A DNA stretch of 64,000 nt, from positions 223,053-287,052 of the forward strand of contig CAYORU010000001.1 of NCBI GenBank assembly GCA_964406445.1, read 5' to 3'. The DNA is from SG8-30 sp964406445. GTDB taxonomy: Bacteria > Pseudomonadota > Gammaproteobacteria > Steroidobacterales > Steroidobacteraceae. Positions 1-8,220 of this stretch are shown piece after piece. Within the stretch, counting starts at the first letter, position 1. The number at the start of each line of letters is the position of its first letter. The notes below the pieces were generated by a model. That model saw only the letters and a list, made by a program, of their open reading frames with translations, was not told where the DNA came from and did not search any database. Both the position numbers and the translations under genes were made by a program.

Positions 1-1089
1 GGTGGCCAGCATCCGCCCGGTGACCCAGCGCGGCGAGGAGAGCTGCACCGAGATGTTGAAGTTGGCGAGCGCGAGGGTCCAGGCGGTGCCGGCCAGCAGG
101 TGCGCGAAGACCGTGAGCGCCATCGATCGGCTCTGGCCGATCGTCACCATCACCAGGCAGGCGAGCGCGGCCAGCACCCGCAGCAGCGTGTCGGCGCTCA
201 TCCGGCTCCTGAGCGCCGAGCTCGACAGCGCGCCCGACATTGCGCCCACGCCGAAGGCGCCGAACAGCAGGCCGAAGGTGGTCGCGCCGCCGCCGAGCAG
301 GTCGCGCGCGACGACCGGCATCAGCGCCGGGATCGCCGAGATCGGTATCGTGTACAGCGCGCTGCGGGTGAGGATGGCGAGCAGGTGCGGCGAGAGGCTC
401 ACGTAGCGGATGCCGGCGGCGATGGCCGCGCCGAGCGGCTCGGGCGGCAGCTCGTTCCTCGCGCGCGGCGGCCGCCACCAGAGGAGCGTGGCGATCATGC
501 CGAGGTAGGACACGGCGTTCGCGACGAAGGCGGTCGCCGCGCCGACCGCCGCCACGATCACGCCGCCGATGGCCGGGCCCATGCTGCGCGCGACGTTGAA
601 GCCCATGGCGTTGGCCATCACGGCCGGCGGGATCTGCTCGCGCGGCACCATGTCGCCGATCGAGGACTGCCAGGCCGGCGCGAACAGCGCCGCGCCGCAG
701 CCGATCAGGAAGGTGAGCCACAGCAGCAGCCACGGCGTCACCGCGTCGAGGAGGGCGACCGCCGCGAGCGCCACCGAGGCCGCCAACGCGAGCCACTGCG
801 ACACCAGCATCAGCACCCGCCGGTCGCGAGTGTCGGCGAGCGCTCCGGCGATCAGCGACAGGAAGAAGAATGGCAGCGCCGCCGCGGTCTGGACCAGCGC
901 CACCCAGTCGGCCGAGGGCGCGATCGTCGTCATCAGCCACGACGCGCCGACCGTCTGGATCATGCTGCCGAAGGCGGAGGCGAGCGACGCCCACCAGAAC
1001 AGCGCGAACGCGCGGTGCTCGAACGGGACGAGCGTGTCGCGGCGCCAGCGCTGGAAGAGGGTGGGATTGTCCGCGGCGGCGGCAGGCAT
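1..1089 (-). CDS. MFS exporter, MFS_3 (EntS-like) type, partial
   Basis: Inner-membrane transporter of the major facilitator superfamily, closest by eye to the MFS_3/enterobactin-exporter group, which export small molecules by proton antiport. The 363 visible codons start at an ATG (residues MPAAAADNPTLFQRW) and hold about ten hydrophobic segments. The loop between segments 2 and 3 carries the family signature, here ADTRDRRVLM, and a central soluble loop (WWRPPRARNE) divides the two halves. The frame is still open at base 1, so the C-terminal segments lie outside the window. The substrate cannot be told from sequence. The small gene at 1205-1435 lies just upstream on the same strand. Confidence 0.9.
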   Translation of the reverse strand, partial: MPAAAADNPTLFQRWRRDTLVPFEHRAFALFWWASLASAFGSMIQTVGASWLMTTIAPSADWVALVQTAAALPFFFLSLIAGALADTRDRRVLMLVSQWLALAASVALAAVALLDAVTPWLLLWLTFLIGCGAALFAPAWQSSIGDMVPREQIPPAVMANAMGFNVARSMGPAIGGVIVAAVGAATAFVANAVSYLGMIATLLWWRPPRARNELPPEPLGAAIAAGIRYVSLSPHLLAILTRSALYTIPISAIPALMPVVARDLLGGGATTFGLLFGAFGVGAMSGALSSSALRSRMSADTLLRVLAALACLVMVTIGQSRSMALTVFAHLLAGTAWTLALANFNISVQLSSPRWVTGRMLAT

Positions 1090-1204
1090 GGCGGATCGGG
1101 CTCGCTGCCGGAGCCGGAAGAGGGCCGGCTTGCTGGGCCTCTATTGTAGCCGGGACCCGGGCGGGTGAATCGCTGCGCCCGGTCGAAATGGTCCCCTCCG
1201 CCGG

Positions 1205-1435
1205 TCAGGCGCAGCGCACGTCGAACCAGCGCGCCAGGGCCCGCTCCTCGGCCGTCGGGGCCGGCGCCGCTTCCGGGGCCTTCTTCGGGCGCGTGCCGTA
1301 GAGCGGGCGCACGTCCGTGATGCCGCGGCTGTGCATGAAGCTGCGGGCGGCGGCGAGCTTGCCGTCGTAGGGAAACGCGGCGTTCGTCACCAGCTGCGCG
1401 GGCAGCGTGAGGTCCTGAACGTCGTCGGCGCGCAT
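1205..1435 (-). CDS. small conserved-looking hypothetical protein
   Basis: Encodes about 76 residues beginning MRADDVQDLTLPAQLV and ending WFDVRCA. No signal peptide, membrane segment or known domain is visible; the C-terminal half is Ala/Pro/Lys-rich. I chose the ATG at 1435 because GGAGGA lies about ten bases before it; an in-frame ATG at 1486 would add 17 Arg-rich residues and has its purine stretch too close. It reads toward the MFS gene and could share its transcript. Function unknown. Confidence 0.5.
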   Translation of the reverse strand: MRADDVQDLTLPAQLVTNAAFPYDGKLAAARSFMHSRGITDVRPLYGTRPKKAPEAAPAPTAEERALARWFDVRCA

Positions 1436-1640
1436 GGCGTGCTGTTCCTCCAGCTTGCCGCGGCGGCGCACCGGGGCCCGGTGCATTGGCCTCCGCCCGC
1501 GGCGGTCTCACTAGGCACTCTTCGTGAGGCCGGCCCGGCAGGGTTCAAGGTCCGGCCAGCCACGCTTCGAGCGTCGCCGCCATCCTCGGATTCTTCGCCT
1601 GAATCAGCGCTGAAGCGCTTATGTCCAGTGCAGGCGCACG

Positions 1641-2084
1641 CTAGCGCGCGCCGGCCGGTGTCGTCGCGGTCGGTCCGAACCCGGCTTCCTGGTAGACGAC
1701 CTCGCCATCGCGCGCCCAGAGGTAGTGCGGCTGCCCGGCCGGCGCGACGTACACCCCGCCCGCCGGCACGGCCACCATCGCGGCGGGATCTTCGACCGTC
1801 CCGAAGCCGACGTGGAGCGTGCCGACCAGCACGGTGGAGTAGCGCGCATCAGGATGCGTGTGCGGGGGGATCTTCGCGCCGGGGCGGAGCCGCACGCGCA
1901 GCGCGTAGAGCGACGCATCACCTTCGGCGCCGACCACCCAGGCCGCCTCGAGCGCCGGGTTGCCCGGCGGGCTGAACCAATCGAGAGTTCCGGGCAGGAT
2001 GGGCTCCAGTCGATGATGCCCGGCGGCTGCGGCCGTGCCGATGGCAAGCGCGCACAGCGCCGCAGCGGCGAGATTCCTGCCCAT
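1641..2084 (-). CDS. secreted cupin-domain protein
   Basis: 147-residue protein with a signal peptide (MGRNLAAAALCALAIGTAAAA) followed by one cupin beta-barrel. The first cupin motif is seen as PGAKIPPHTHPDARY, with metal-ligand candidates His75 and His77, and the second as PAGQPHYLWA with His120. The glutamate usual in motif 1 is not in its normal place, so metal binding may be altered. Export puts it in the periplasm. Such single-domain cupins include dioxygenases, isomerases and simple ligand binders, so no reaction is claimed. It is an isolated gene with no clear operon partner. Confidence 0.8.
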   Translation of the reverse strand: MGRNLAAAALCALAIGTAAAAGHHRLEPILPGTLDWFSPPGNPALEAAWVVGAEGDASLYALRVRLRPGAKIPPHTHPDARYSTVLVGTLHVGFGTVEDPAAMVAVPAGGVYVAPAGQPHYLWARDGEVVYQEAGFGPTATTPAGAR

Positions 2085-2179
2085 CGAAGTGCTCCTGAGG
2101 TGACCGGCGCCGGATTGCCTACGGCGAACGTCCCGGATCATGGCCTCTCGGGAGCGGATGCGGAAGCAGCGCCCCGATA

Positions 2180-2392
2180 TCAGTCTCGCGTGCGTACAGG
2201 CCAGCCCGTTGTCGGCAGGACGTCCGGCGACGCCCTGCCGTCGAGCACCTGCCGGCGGATGCGCAGCGCGATCTGCGCCTGCCAGGGTCCCGAGGGAAAC
2301 GCGACCGGGTACCTGGCAGCTTCCGCGGCCGGGCGCGGCGCGGCGCCCGCCTGCGGCATTGCAGGATGCTTCGCTGTCTTCGGCTCGCGCAT
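2180..2392 (-). CDS. small hypothetical protein
   Basis: A possible 70-residue gene (MREPKTAKHPAMPQAG...) lying in the otherwise gene-free stretch 2085-2519. The main support is a strong Shine-Dalgarno-like GGGGGAGG about six bases before the ATG at 2392. The product is basic, proline- and alanine-rich, with no membrane segment or motif I recognise. It ends just upstream of the cupin gene and is on the same strand. I see no other structure in 2085-2519. It could be spurious. Confidence 0.35.
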   Translation of the reverse strand: MREPKTAKHPAMPQAGAAPRPAAEAARYPVAFPSGPWQAQIALRIRRQVLDGRASPDVLPTTGWPVRTRD

Positions 2393-2519
2393 TGCTTGCC
2401 TCCCCCGCCCCGTCGTGGCCGCCGTCGATCTGAGGATCCGGCGCGGCTCGGGGTGCGGTTGCGGCCACCATGCGCGCGGCACGGCGGCCGTGGCCGCGAC
2501 GGGGATCACAGAATTGGCG

Positions 2520-3128
2520 TCAGCGGGGCGTCACCTGGCCGGCGAGGGTCCCGTCGTCGCCGACTTCGACCTCGACGTCGGCGCCGTCGAGCTCCACCGT
2601 GTGGCTGCGCTTGGCGACGGTCACGTTCATCGACAGGCGGTTCGGCATGCCGCCATCCACGCCGACTTTTGCGCCGTCGGCAGGGGCTGCCGGTCCCGAC
2701 GGACCCGCCTCGCGGGCGCGGACGTTGCCGATCGAGTTCTTGGCCGTGTCGTGTTTGGTCTTGGGCACCTTCGCGCCGGAGGCCACCGCGGAGCCGGCGC
2801 TGTGCAGGCCGGCGTTGACCTTTTCTCCGAACGTGGCGCCCTGGGTCTGCTTCGGGACCGCGCCAGACTTGAGCGCCAGCCGGTAGCGGCCGGGAGCCAG
2901 TCCGCGCATCGCGAAGCTGCCGTCTCCGGCGAGCGGCGCCGCGACGCCGGAGCCGCCGGCCGCCGGCACCAGCGCGACGTGCGCGGAGGACAGCACCGCC
3001 CCGCCGGGAACCGCGGCACCCGCGACACCGAGCCCGACCGGCGGCGCGGCCCGGGCGGCGTCCTCCGCGGACGCGGCGGAAGCGAGGACGAGGGCAAGGC
3101 CTGCAAACACGCTGAGTGGGCTTTTCAT
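2520..3128 (-). CDS. secreted hypothetical protein with carboxypeptidase-regulatory-like fold
   Basis: 202 residues starting with a clear signal peptide (MKSPLSVFAGLALVLASAASA). Residues about 28-90 look like a small beta-sandwich of the kind that carries prealbumin/carboxypeptidase-regulatory repeats (GDGSFAMRGLAPGRYRLAL is the telling segment). The middle is a low-complexity Gly/Ala/Lys linker, and the C-terminus is again beta-like (VTVAKRSHTVELDGADVEVEV). A periplasmic or extracellular location is inferred. No catalytic residues are visible and no neighbour suggests a pathway. Confidence 0.65.
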   Translation of the reverse strand: MKSPLSVFAGLALVLASAASAEDAARAAPPVGLGVAGAAVPGGAVLSSAHVALVPAAGGSGVAAPLAGDGSFAMRGLAPGRYRLALKSGAVPKQTQGATFGEKVNAGLHSAGSAVASGAKVPKTKHDTAKNSIGNVRAREAGPSGPAAPADGAKVGVDGGMPNRLSMNVTVAKRSHTVELDGADVEVEVGDDGTLAGQVTPR

Positions 3129-3245
3129 GCGCCTGTACTACGCCTGCGCGAATCGGCGGTCAAGCGCGACGGCGGCGCGCCGATGGGTGGCCCCTGCCGG
3201 TTGCGGTAGAGTCGGAACACCCCACGCGCACGGAGGGCCTCCCAC

Positions 3246-3617
3246 ATGGCGATCCCCTGGGTCACGGTGTTGAAGCTGGTGCCCTGGACCGACGTGATCC
3301 GCAACGCGCCTGCGGTCCTCGAAGGAGCTCGCAAGCTCTGGGACACCGCGGCGCGAAAGCCGCCGCCACCCGCGCCGGCCGCCTTGTCCGGCCCGCCTCC
3401 GCCGGAGGCGAGGGTCGCGGCGCTCGAAGCCGGGATCGCAGAGCTGCGCGAGCAGGTCGCGGCCTCCTCCACCCTCATCAAGGAGCTGGCGGAACAGAAC
3501 GCGAACCTGATCCGGCGCGCCGAGCAGAACCGCGTGCTCGTCGTGCGCCTTGCGATCTCCGTGGCGGCGCTCGGCATCGTCGCGTTCGTCGCGCTGGCGA
3601 TCGCGCTGCCCGACTGA
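3246..3617 (+). CDS. coiled-coil protein with C-terminal membrane anchor
   Basis: 123 residues. The N-terminus (MAIPWVTVLKLVPWTDVI) is amphipathic, residues about 55-95 form a coiled coil (EARVAALEAGIAELREQV onward), and residues about 98-120 are one transmembrane helix (VVRLAISVAALGIVAFVALAIA). This plan, with a short N-terminal region, a coiled coil and a tail anchor, is found in small conserved proteobacterial proteins of unknown role. The gene lies 12 bases before 3630-4424, which also encodes a coiled-coil membrane protein, so the two are probably cotranscribed and may interact. Confidence 0.75.
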   Translation: MAIPWVTVLKLVPWTDVIRNAPAVLEGARKLWDTAARKPPPPAPAALSGPPPPEARVAALEAGIAELREQVAASSTLIKELAEQNANLIRRAEQNRVLVVRLAISVAALGIVAFVALAIALPD

Positions 3618-3629
3618 GCCCGGCGTCCC

Positions 3630-4424
3630 GTGGCACGCGTCCTCGCCGCGGCGCTGCGCTGGCTGGCCAGCAAGCTCGGCCTGCTGCTCCTGATCCTCGC
3701 CGCGCTGCTGCTCGGCGCGTGGCTGCGCGAAGAGTGGCAGACGCTCGCCGCCTTGCGGAACGCGATCGCGGCCCAGGAGTCGCTGCTCGCGGGCCTGCGC
3801 ACGGACCTTGCGGCCATCGAGGACGAGATCGCCGAAGATGCCGCGCGCTGGAGCGAGCGCATGGCGCAGGCCGCGGCGCCGTTGCGCGCCGAGCTCGAGG
3901 AAACCCGCGCCCGGATCTCGGCTGCAACGCCGCGCTGGCAGGAAGCGCTGCGCCGCTTCGCCGACCTGGAGCGGCAGGCGCGCGACGCGCGCCGCGCCGC
4001 CGACCGCGCGCGCGCCGAGGTCGAGGCGCAGGAGGCGGCGCTGCGCTTCTGGGACCGCTGGCTCAATCCCGGGAAGGTCGCCGCGCTGGAGCTCGCCCGG
4101 GCCCGGATGCGGGCGGCGGACGCCAACGCCGCGGCCTGGGAATCCGCCCGCGAACGCGTCGCCCCGCGGATGCTGGACTCGCCGCTGCGCCCGCTGCAGG
4201 AGCGGCAGGCCGCGCTGGCCAGCGACATTGCCGCGCTCACCGGCTCCGCGTCGCCGCGCCACGGCGCGCTGCTCGCCGCCCGGGACGCGCAGCGCTCGCG
4301 GATCGCCGAACTGGAGGGGCTGGTCGCGGCAGACCGCGAGCGGGCGGAAGAGAACCCCCGCGCGCGCCTGCTGCAGCGCTGCGTGCGCAGCTGCCGCTCG
4401 CGCTCGCCATCCTCGCCGCGGTGA
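3630..4424 (+). CDS. membrane-anchored coiled-coil protein, N-terminal part of a probably frameshifted gene
   Basis: 264 residues in this frame from a GTG start. A transmembrane helix near residues 12-30 (LASKLGLLLLILAALLLGAW) is followed by a long helical coiled coil to about residue 245, rich in Glu, Arg and Ala. The last 14 residues (CVRSCRSRSPSSPR) are Arg/Ser-rich and look like out-of-frame translation. In the -1 frame the same bases encode the hydrophobic run LRAQLPLALAILAAVMLLP, which leads straight into the next coding region. A 1- or 4-base loss near 4370-4385 in a GC-rich tract would explain this. The alternative is two genes joined at GTGATG. Confidence 0.6.
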   Translation: MARVLAAALRWLASKLGLLLLILAALLLGAWLREEWQTLAALRNAIAAQESLLAGLRTDLAAIEDEIAEDAARWSERMAQAAAPLRAELEETRARISAATPRWQEALRRFADLERQARDARRAADRARAEVEAQEAALRFWDRWLNPGKVAALELARARMRAADANAAAWESARERVAPRMLDSPLRPLQERQAALASDIAALTGSASPRHGALLAARDAQRSRIAELEGLVAADRERAEENPRARLLQRCVRSCRSRSPSSPR

Positions 4425-5251
4425 TGCTGCTGCCAGTCGCGATCAAGGCGCTGCTGTACTTCGTCGTCGCGCCGCTCGCCGAGCGGCGCCCGCCGGTGCG
4501 GATCGAGCCGCAGGCGGCCGCAGCCCCGCTGCCCGCCCCGGAGCCCTCCGCGGTCTCCCTCGCCCTCGAGCTGGCGCCCCACGAGGAGCTGCTGGTGCAG
4601 CCGCAGTTCCTGCAGAGCAGCGCCCGCTCGGCCGGCAAGCGCACGCAGTGGCTGCTCGACGCGTCGCTGCCGTTCGCGAGCCTCGCCTCGGGCATGTTCG
4701 CGCTGACGCGCATCCGGCCCGCCGGCGACTCATCGACCCGCGTCGTCGTCTCCGCGCAGCGGGATCCGCTGGGCGAGGTCGGCGTCATCGACCTGCCGGC
4801 CGGCGCGGCGATGGTGCTGAAGCCGCGCGCGCTGGCGGGCATCGTGAAGCCCGCCGGCGGCCGCCTGCGCATCACGCGCCACTGGCGGATCGCGAGCCTG
4901 CACGCGTGGCTCACGCTGCAGCTGCGCTTCCTGGTCTTCCACGGCCCCTGCCGGCTGGTGCTGACCGGCTGCCGCGGCGTGCGCAGCGAGGAGCCGGCGG
5001 CGGCCGAGGCGCGGCTCGTCAACCAGGCCGCGACGCTCGGCTTCAGCGCGAACCTCGAGTTCAGGACGGCGCGCTGCGAGACCTTCGTGTCCTACCTGCG
5101 CGGGCAGGAGGACCTGTTCAACGACCTGTTCGCCGGCGGCCCCGGCCGGTTCGTCTACGAGGAGCTGCCCGGCGGCGGCGGCCGCGGCGGCATCACGGGA
5201 CGCGGCCTCGAGGGCCTGGTCGACGCGCTGCTCAAGGCTTTCGGGATCTGA
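4424..5251 (+). CDS. C-terminal part of the frameshifted membrane protein (or separate coupled gene)
   Basis: If separate, the ATG at 4424 overlaps the previous stop by one base and yields 275 residues. The N-terminal hydrophobic helix (LLPVAIKALLYFVVAPLAERRP) is followed by a soluble beta-rich domain of about 230 residues with segments such as GVIDLPAGAAMVLKPRALAGI and FHGPCRLVLTGCRGVR. This loosely resembles the AIM24/TIGR00266 beta-sandwich, but I would not assign it. Upstream of the ATG the frame stays open and hydrophobic back to about 4380, which favours one original protein of about 540 residues beginning at 3630. Function unknown. Confidence 0.6.
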   Translation: MLLPVAIKALLYFVVAPLAERRPPVRIEPQAAAAPLPAPEPSAVSLALELAPHEELLVQPQFLQSSARSAGKRTQWLLDASLPFASLASGMFALTRIRPAGDSSTRVVVSAQRDPLGEVGVIDLPAGAAMVLKPRALAGIVKPAGGRLRITRHWRIASLHAWLTLQLRFLVFHGPCRLVLTGCRGVRSEEPAAAEARLVNQAATLGFSANLEFRTARCETFVSYLRGQEDLFNDLFAGGPGRFVYEELPGGGGRGGITGRGLEGLVDALLKAFGI

Positions 5252-5256
5252 GCCCG

Positions 5257-7449
5257 CTAGCGGCCGGTGTCCATTCCCAGCTGCCAGCGCAGGAACATCT
5301 GCTCGTCCGCGGCGTCGCGGATGCGCAGCTTGAGCGGCTTGCCCTGGCCGTGGCCCGCCTCGCGGTCCACCCACAGCAGCACCGGGTTCGCGCCCTCGAC
5401 TGCCGCCGCTGCGGCCTGCAGCCGCGCCGCCATCTTGCGCGCGTGCATGGCGTGCACGCGCATGTCGTTCTCGCCGGCGGTGAGGAAGATCGCCGGGTAG
5501 CGCACCCCGGACTTCACCTGATGGTAGGGCGAGTAGCCGAGCAAGGTCGCGAACTGCGCCGGATCCTCGGCCGAGCCATACTCGGGCACCCAGTAGCGCG
5601 CCATCAGGAAGTCCTGGTAGCGGAGCATGTCGAGCAGCGGCACCTCGACCACGGCGACCCTGGCCAGGTCCGGCCGCTGCATGGCCACCGCGCCGGTCAG
5701 CAGCCCGCCGTTCGAGCCGCCCGAGATCGCGAGCCGGTCGGTGCGCGTGTAGCCGTTCGCCTTCAGCCATTCCGCCGCGGCGATGAAGTCGTCGAAGACG
5801 TTCTGCTTGCGGTCGAGCATGCCGGCCTGGTGCCAGGCGTCGCCGTACTCGCCGCCGCCGCGCAGGTTCGGCACGGCGAGCACGCCGCCGTCCTCGAACC
5901 ACGGAAACAGCGTCGCGGTGAACGAGGGCGTCATGCTGATGCCGAAGCCGCCGTAGCCGTAGAGGATCGTCGGCCGGTTCCCGTCGAGCTCGAGGCCTTT
6001 CCTGTGCACGACGAACATGCTGACGCGCGTGCCGTCCTTCGAGGGGTACCACACCTGCCGGACCTCGACCGTGTCCGGGTCGACCGGCACCTCGGGACGC
6101 TCCCAGACCTCGGGCTCCGCCTGCGGCTGGGTCAGATCGACCCGGAAGATCGTGGTCGGGTAGTTGAAGCTGGTGAACGTCAGGAAACCCTCGGTCGAGT
6201 CGACCTCGGTCGCCACACCGCCGGTGCCGAGGCCGGGCAGCGCAAGACGCCCGAGCGACGTGCCGTCGAAGGCGTAGAGGTCGAAGACGCTCGCGGCCTT
6301 CTCCAGGGAATCGACGATCAGCACGCCGTTGGCGAGCGACACGGCCTGGACGACGCCTTCCGCCCGCTCGGGAACGATCACCCGGCGCTCGAAGGAAGCC
6401 AGGTCCACCACGTCGACGCGTCCGTTCGGCGCGCCCTGCTTCGTGAGCAGGAAGAGCCGCCCCGCATGCGCTTGCCCGAAGACGTTGCCGTCCTGGCCGA
6501 TCGAGATCGCGCGCTTCACCAGCTCGCCGGTCTCGAGGTAGCGCTCGAAATCCGCCACCCAGAGGTCGTTGCTGCGAGTGTCCGTCCAGTAGCTGAGGAC
6601 CAGCCACTTGCCGTCCCGCGAAAGGCTGCCGTAAGGACCCCAAGTCGTGGCGAGCTTCTCGTTCTCGGCGCGGGTGAACTGCCGGAAGAGCACGGCATCG
6701 CCGGCAGGATCGCTGCCGAGCCGGTGGAACATCACCTGGCCGCTGTAGGGATCGGCCGGGTCCCTGAGGTTGCGATAGACGAAGCCCGAGCCGTCGGGCA
6801 GCCAGTCCGCCGAGTCGACGCGGTTCGGGATTTCGAGCGGGAGCGTGCGACCGGCGTCCACGTCGAGCAGGTGCAGCACGGTGAGCTCGTCGCCCGCCGT
6901 ATAGGTGCCGTAGGCGACGGTGCGGCCGTCGGGGCTCGGCGAGACCCAGTCGATGGTGGTCAGGCCGCTCGGGTCGAGCACCGCAGGATCGAGAAGCACG
7001 ATGCTCCTGCCGTGCGCCCCGTCGCGCCAGTACCAGACCGGCTGGTTCTGGCTGCCTTCGCGGCGCGAGTAGAAGTACCGGCCGGCGCGGACCATCGGCG
7101 CCGTGACGCTGCCGATCTCCATCAGCGGCCGCAACCGGTCCTCGAGCGCCGCGCGACCCGGCAGGTTGTCCAGCACCGCGCGGGTGTAGACGTTCTGCTC
7201 GTCGGTCCAGGACACGACCTCCGGGGTCACCCGGCCCATGCCGTCAGGGTCCGAGTTGTCGCCCTCGAGCCAGCGATAGGGGTCGACTACCTCGACGCCG
7301 TGCAGGACGTCGGCGACCGGCTCGATGCGTGTCGTAGGCACGGGCGGCATGGAAAGACGCTCCTCGTCGACGTCCACGGGCATGACGGCGCAGCCCGAGA
7401 CGGAAATCGCGAGGACGGCGGCCATGCCAGTCAGGATCTGGCGAGTCAT
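5257..7449 (-). CDS. prolyl oligopeptidase family serine peptidase (S9A), lipoprotein
   Basis: 730 residues. An N-terminal lipoprotein signal (MTRQILTGMAAVLAISVSGC) places it on the periplasmic face of a membrane. An N-terminal strand pairing region (VDPYRWLEGDN), a seven-bladed propeller (about 90-430) and a C-terminal alpha/beta-hydrolase domain follow. The catalytic set is visible: Ser579 in GGSNGGLL, Asp in GENDMRV and His in REAGHGQGKP, with the oxyanion region LYGYGGFG. The family cleaves short proline-containing peptides. I chose the ATG at 7449 for its lipobox and the GAGGA before it; an upstream ATG at 7524 adds an implausible basic leader. Peptide scavenging is the likely role. Confidence 0.93.
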   Translation of the reverse strand: MTRQILTGMAAVLAISVSGCAVMPVDVDEERLSMPPVPTTRIEPVADVLHGVEVVDPYRWLEGDNSDPDGMGRVTPEVVSWTDEQNVYTRAVLDNLPGRAALEDRLRPLMEIGSVTAPMVRAGRYFYSRREGSQNQPVWYWRDGAHGRSIVLLDPAVLDPSGLTTIDWVSPSPDGRTVAYGTYTAGDELTVLHLLDVDAGRTLPLEIPNRVDSADWLPDGSGFVYRNLRDPADPYSGQVMFHRLGSDPAGDAVLFRQFTRAENEKLATTWGPYGSLSRDGKWLVLSYWTDTRSNDLWVADFERYLETGELVKRAISIGQDGNVFGQAHAGRLFLLTKQGAPNGRVDVVDLASFERRVIVPERAEGVVQAVSLANGVLIVDSLEKAASVFDLYAFDGTSLGRLALPGLGTGGVATEVDSTEGFLTFTSFNYPTTIFRVDLTQPQAEPEVWERPEVPVDPDTVEVRQVWYPSKDGTRVSMFVVHRKGLELDGNRPTILYGYGGFGISMTPSFTATLFPWFEDGGVLAVPNLRGGGEYGDAWHQAGMLDRKQNVFDDFIAAAEWLKANGYTRTDRLAISGGSNGGLLTGAVAMQRPDLARVAVVEVPLLDMLRYQDFLMARYWVPEYGSAEDPAQFATLLGYSPYHQVKSGVRYPAIFLTAGENDMRVHAMHARKMAARLQAAAAAVEGANPVLLWVDREAGHGQGKPLKLRIRDAADEQMFLRWQLGMDTGR

Positions 7450-7506
7450 GGCGTTCCTCGAAGCTTTGCGCGGCCGGCGTGCCGCGCGATGCGGTAATTT
7501 TACGGG

Positions 7507-7671
7507 ATGAAGCGAGCGGACCACTACAAGGGCAACAAGCTGGCGCTGCCGAGCAAGCCCTGCGCGGCCTGCGGCCGCGAGATGACCTGGCGCAAGCGCT
7601 GGGCCCGGAACTGGACGCAGGTGAAGTACTGCTCGGAGGCCTGCCGGCGCCGCGGCGCCTCAGGAGGCTGA
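7507..7671 (+). CDS. DUF2256 zinc-ribbon-like protein
   Basis: 54-residue protein with the full DUF2256 pattern: KPCAACGREMTWRKRWARNW followed by VKYCSEAC. Cys19, Cys22, Cys42 and Cys46 form a four-cysteine site expected to bind zinc, with the family's Trp-Arg-Lys core between the pairs. Its molecular function is not established. In many proteobacteria such genes lie next to photolyase-type genes, but none is present here. The last 12 bases overlap the 3' end of the convergent UPF0178 gene. Confidence 0.85.
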   Translation: MKRADHYKGNKLALPSKPCAACGREMTWRKRWARNWTQVKYCSEACRRRGASGG

Positions 7672-8130
7672 ACCGGCGGCGCGCTTCGCGGCCTGCACCG
7701 CGTTCTCGAGTTCCTGCAGGAACCGGGAGCGGTCGCGCGGCCCGAAGGGCGGCGGGCCGCCGCCCACGCCGTAGGCGCGCAGGTCGGCCGACAGCTCGCG
7801 CATGGCCAGCGCGTTGCCGATGTTGTCTCCCGTGAACGGCTTGCCGGAGGGTCCCAGCACGCGCGCCCCCGCCTTCAGGCAGCGCGCCGCCAGCGGGATG
7901 TCGGCGGTAATCACCACGTCACCTGCCTTCGCCCGCTCCGCGATCCAGTCGTCGGCGGCGTCGAAGCCACCGGGCACCACTTCGAGACGCACCCGCCGCC
8001 CGCGCGGCAGCTGCATGCCCATGTTCGCCACGAAGACCACGGGCCAGCCGTGGCGCTCTGCGACCTTCACGCACTCCGGCTTGACCGGACAGGCGTCGGC
8101 GTCGACGTACAGGACGTGGCGATCGGTCAT
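7660..8130 (-). CDS. UPF0178 / YaiI-YqxD family protein
   Basis: 156 residues matching the UPF0178 (DUF188) family over its normal full length. Signature segments are YVDADACPVKPE at the N-terminus, FVANMGMQLP, VVPGGFDAADDWI, GDVVITADIPLA and the late KPFTGDNIGNALAMREL. The acidic residues in the first and third segments resemble a PIN-like nuclease arrangement; that is a structural inference and no activity is known. Cytoplasmic. The start at 8130 matches family N-termini (short lead, then beta strand). The gene is convergent with, and overlaps by 12 bases, the DUF2256 gene. Confidence 0.92.
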   Translation of the reverse strand: MTDRHVLYVDADACPVKPECVKVAERHGWPVVFVANMGMQLPRGRRVRLEVVPGGFDAADDWIAERAKAGDVVITADIPLAARCLKAGARVLGPSGKPFTGDNIGNALAMRELSADLRAYGVGGGPPPFGPRDRSRFLQELENAVQAAKRAAGSAS

Positions 8131-8220
8131 CGCCGAAGTCTGGGGGAGCGGCGGCCCCGCTGCAATTCCACTCGGCATGTCGCAAGGCTGCCGCCGTCGC
8201 ACCGTGGCAGACTGTGGCGC

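Noticed and set aside
1490..1640. tRNA-like T-loop (GGGTTCAAGG) in the gap before the cupin gene
   Set aside because: No acceptor, anticodon or D arm can be paired around it.
4360..4385. Programmed -1 frameshift site in the coiled-coil gene
   Set aside because: The C5 run does not form a true X-XXY-YYZ slippery heptamer; an indel or split gene is simpler.
3808..7497. Very long open frame on the plus strand across the oligopeptidase region
   Set aside because: It is the complementary or shifted shadow of verified genes; the product is Arg/Ala/Pro low complexity, typical for very GC-rich DNA.
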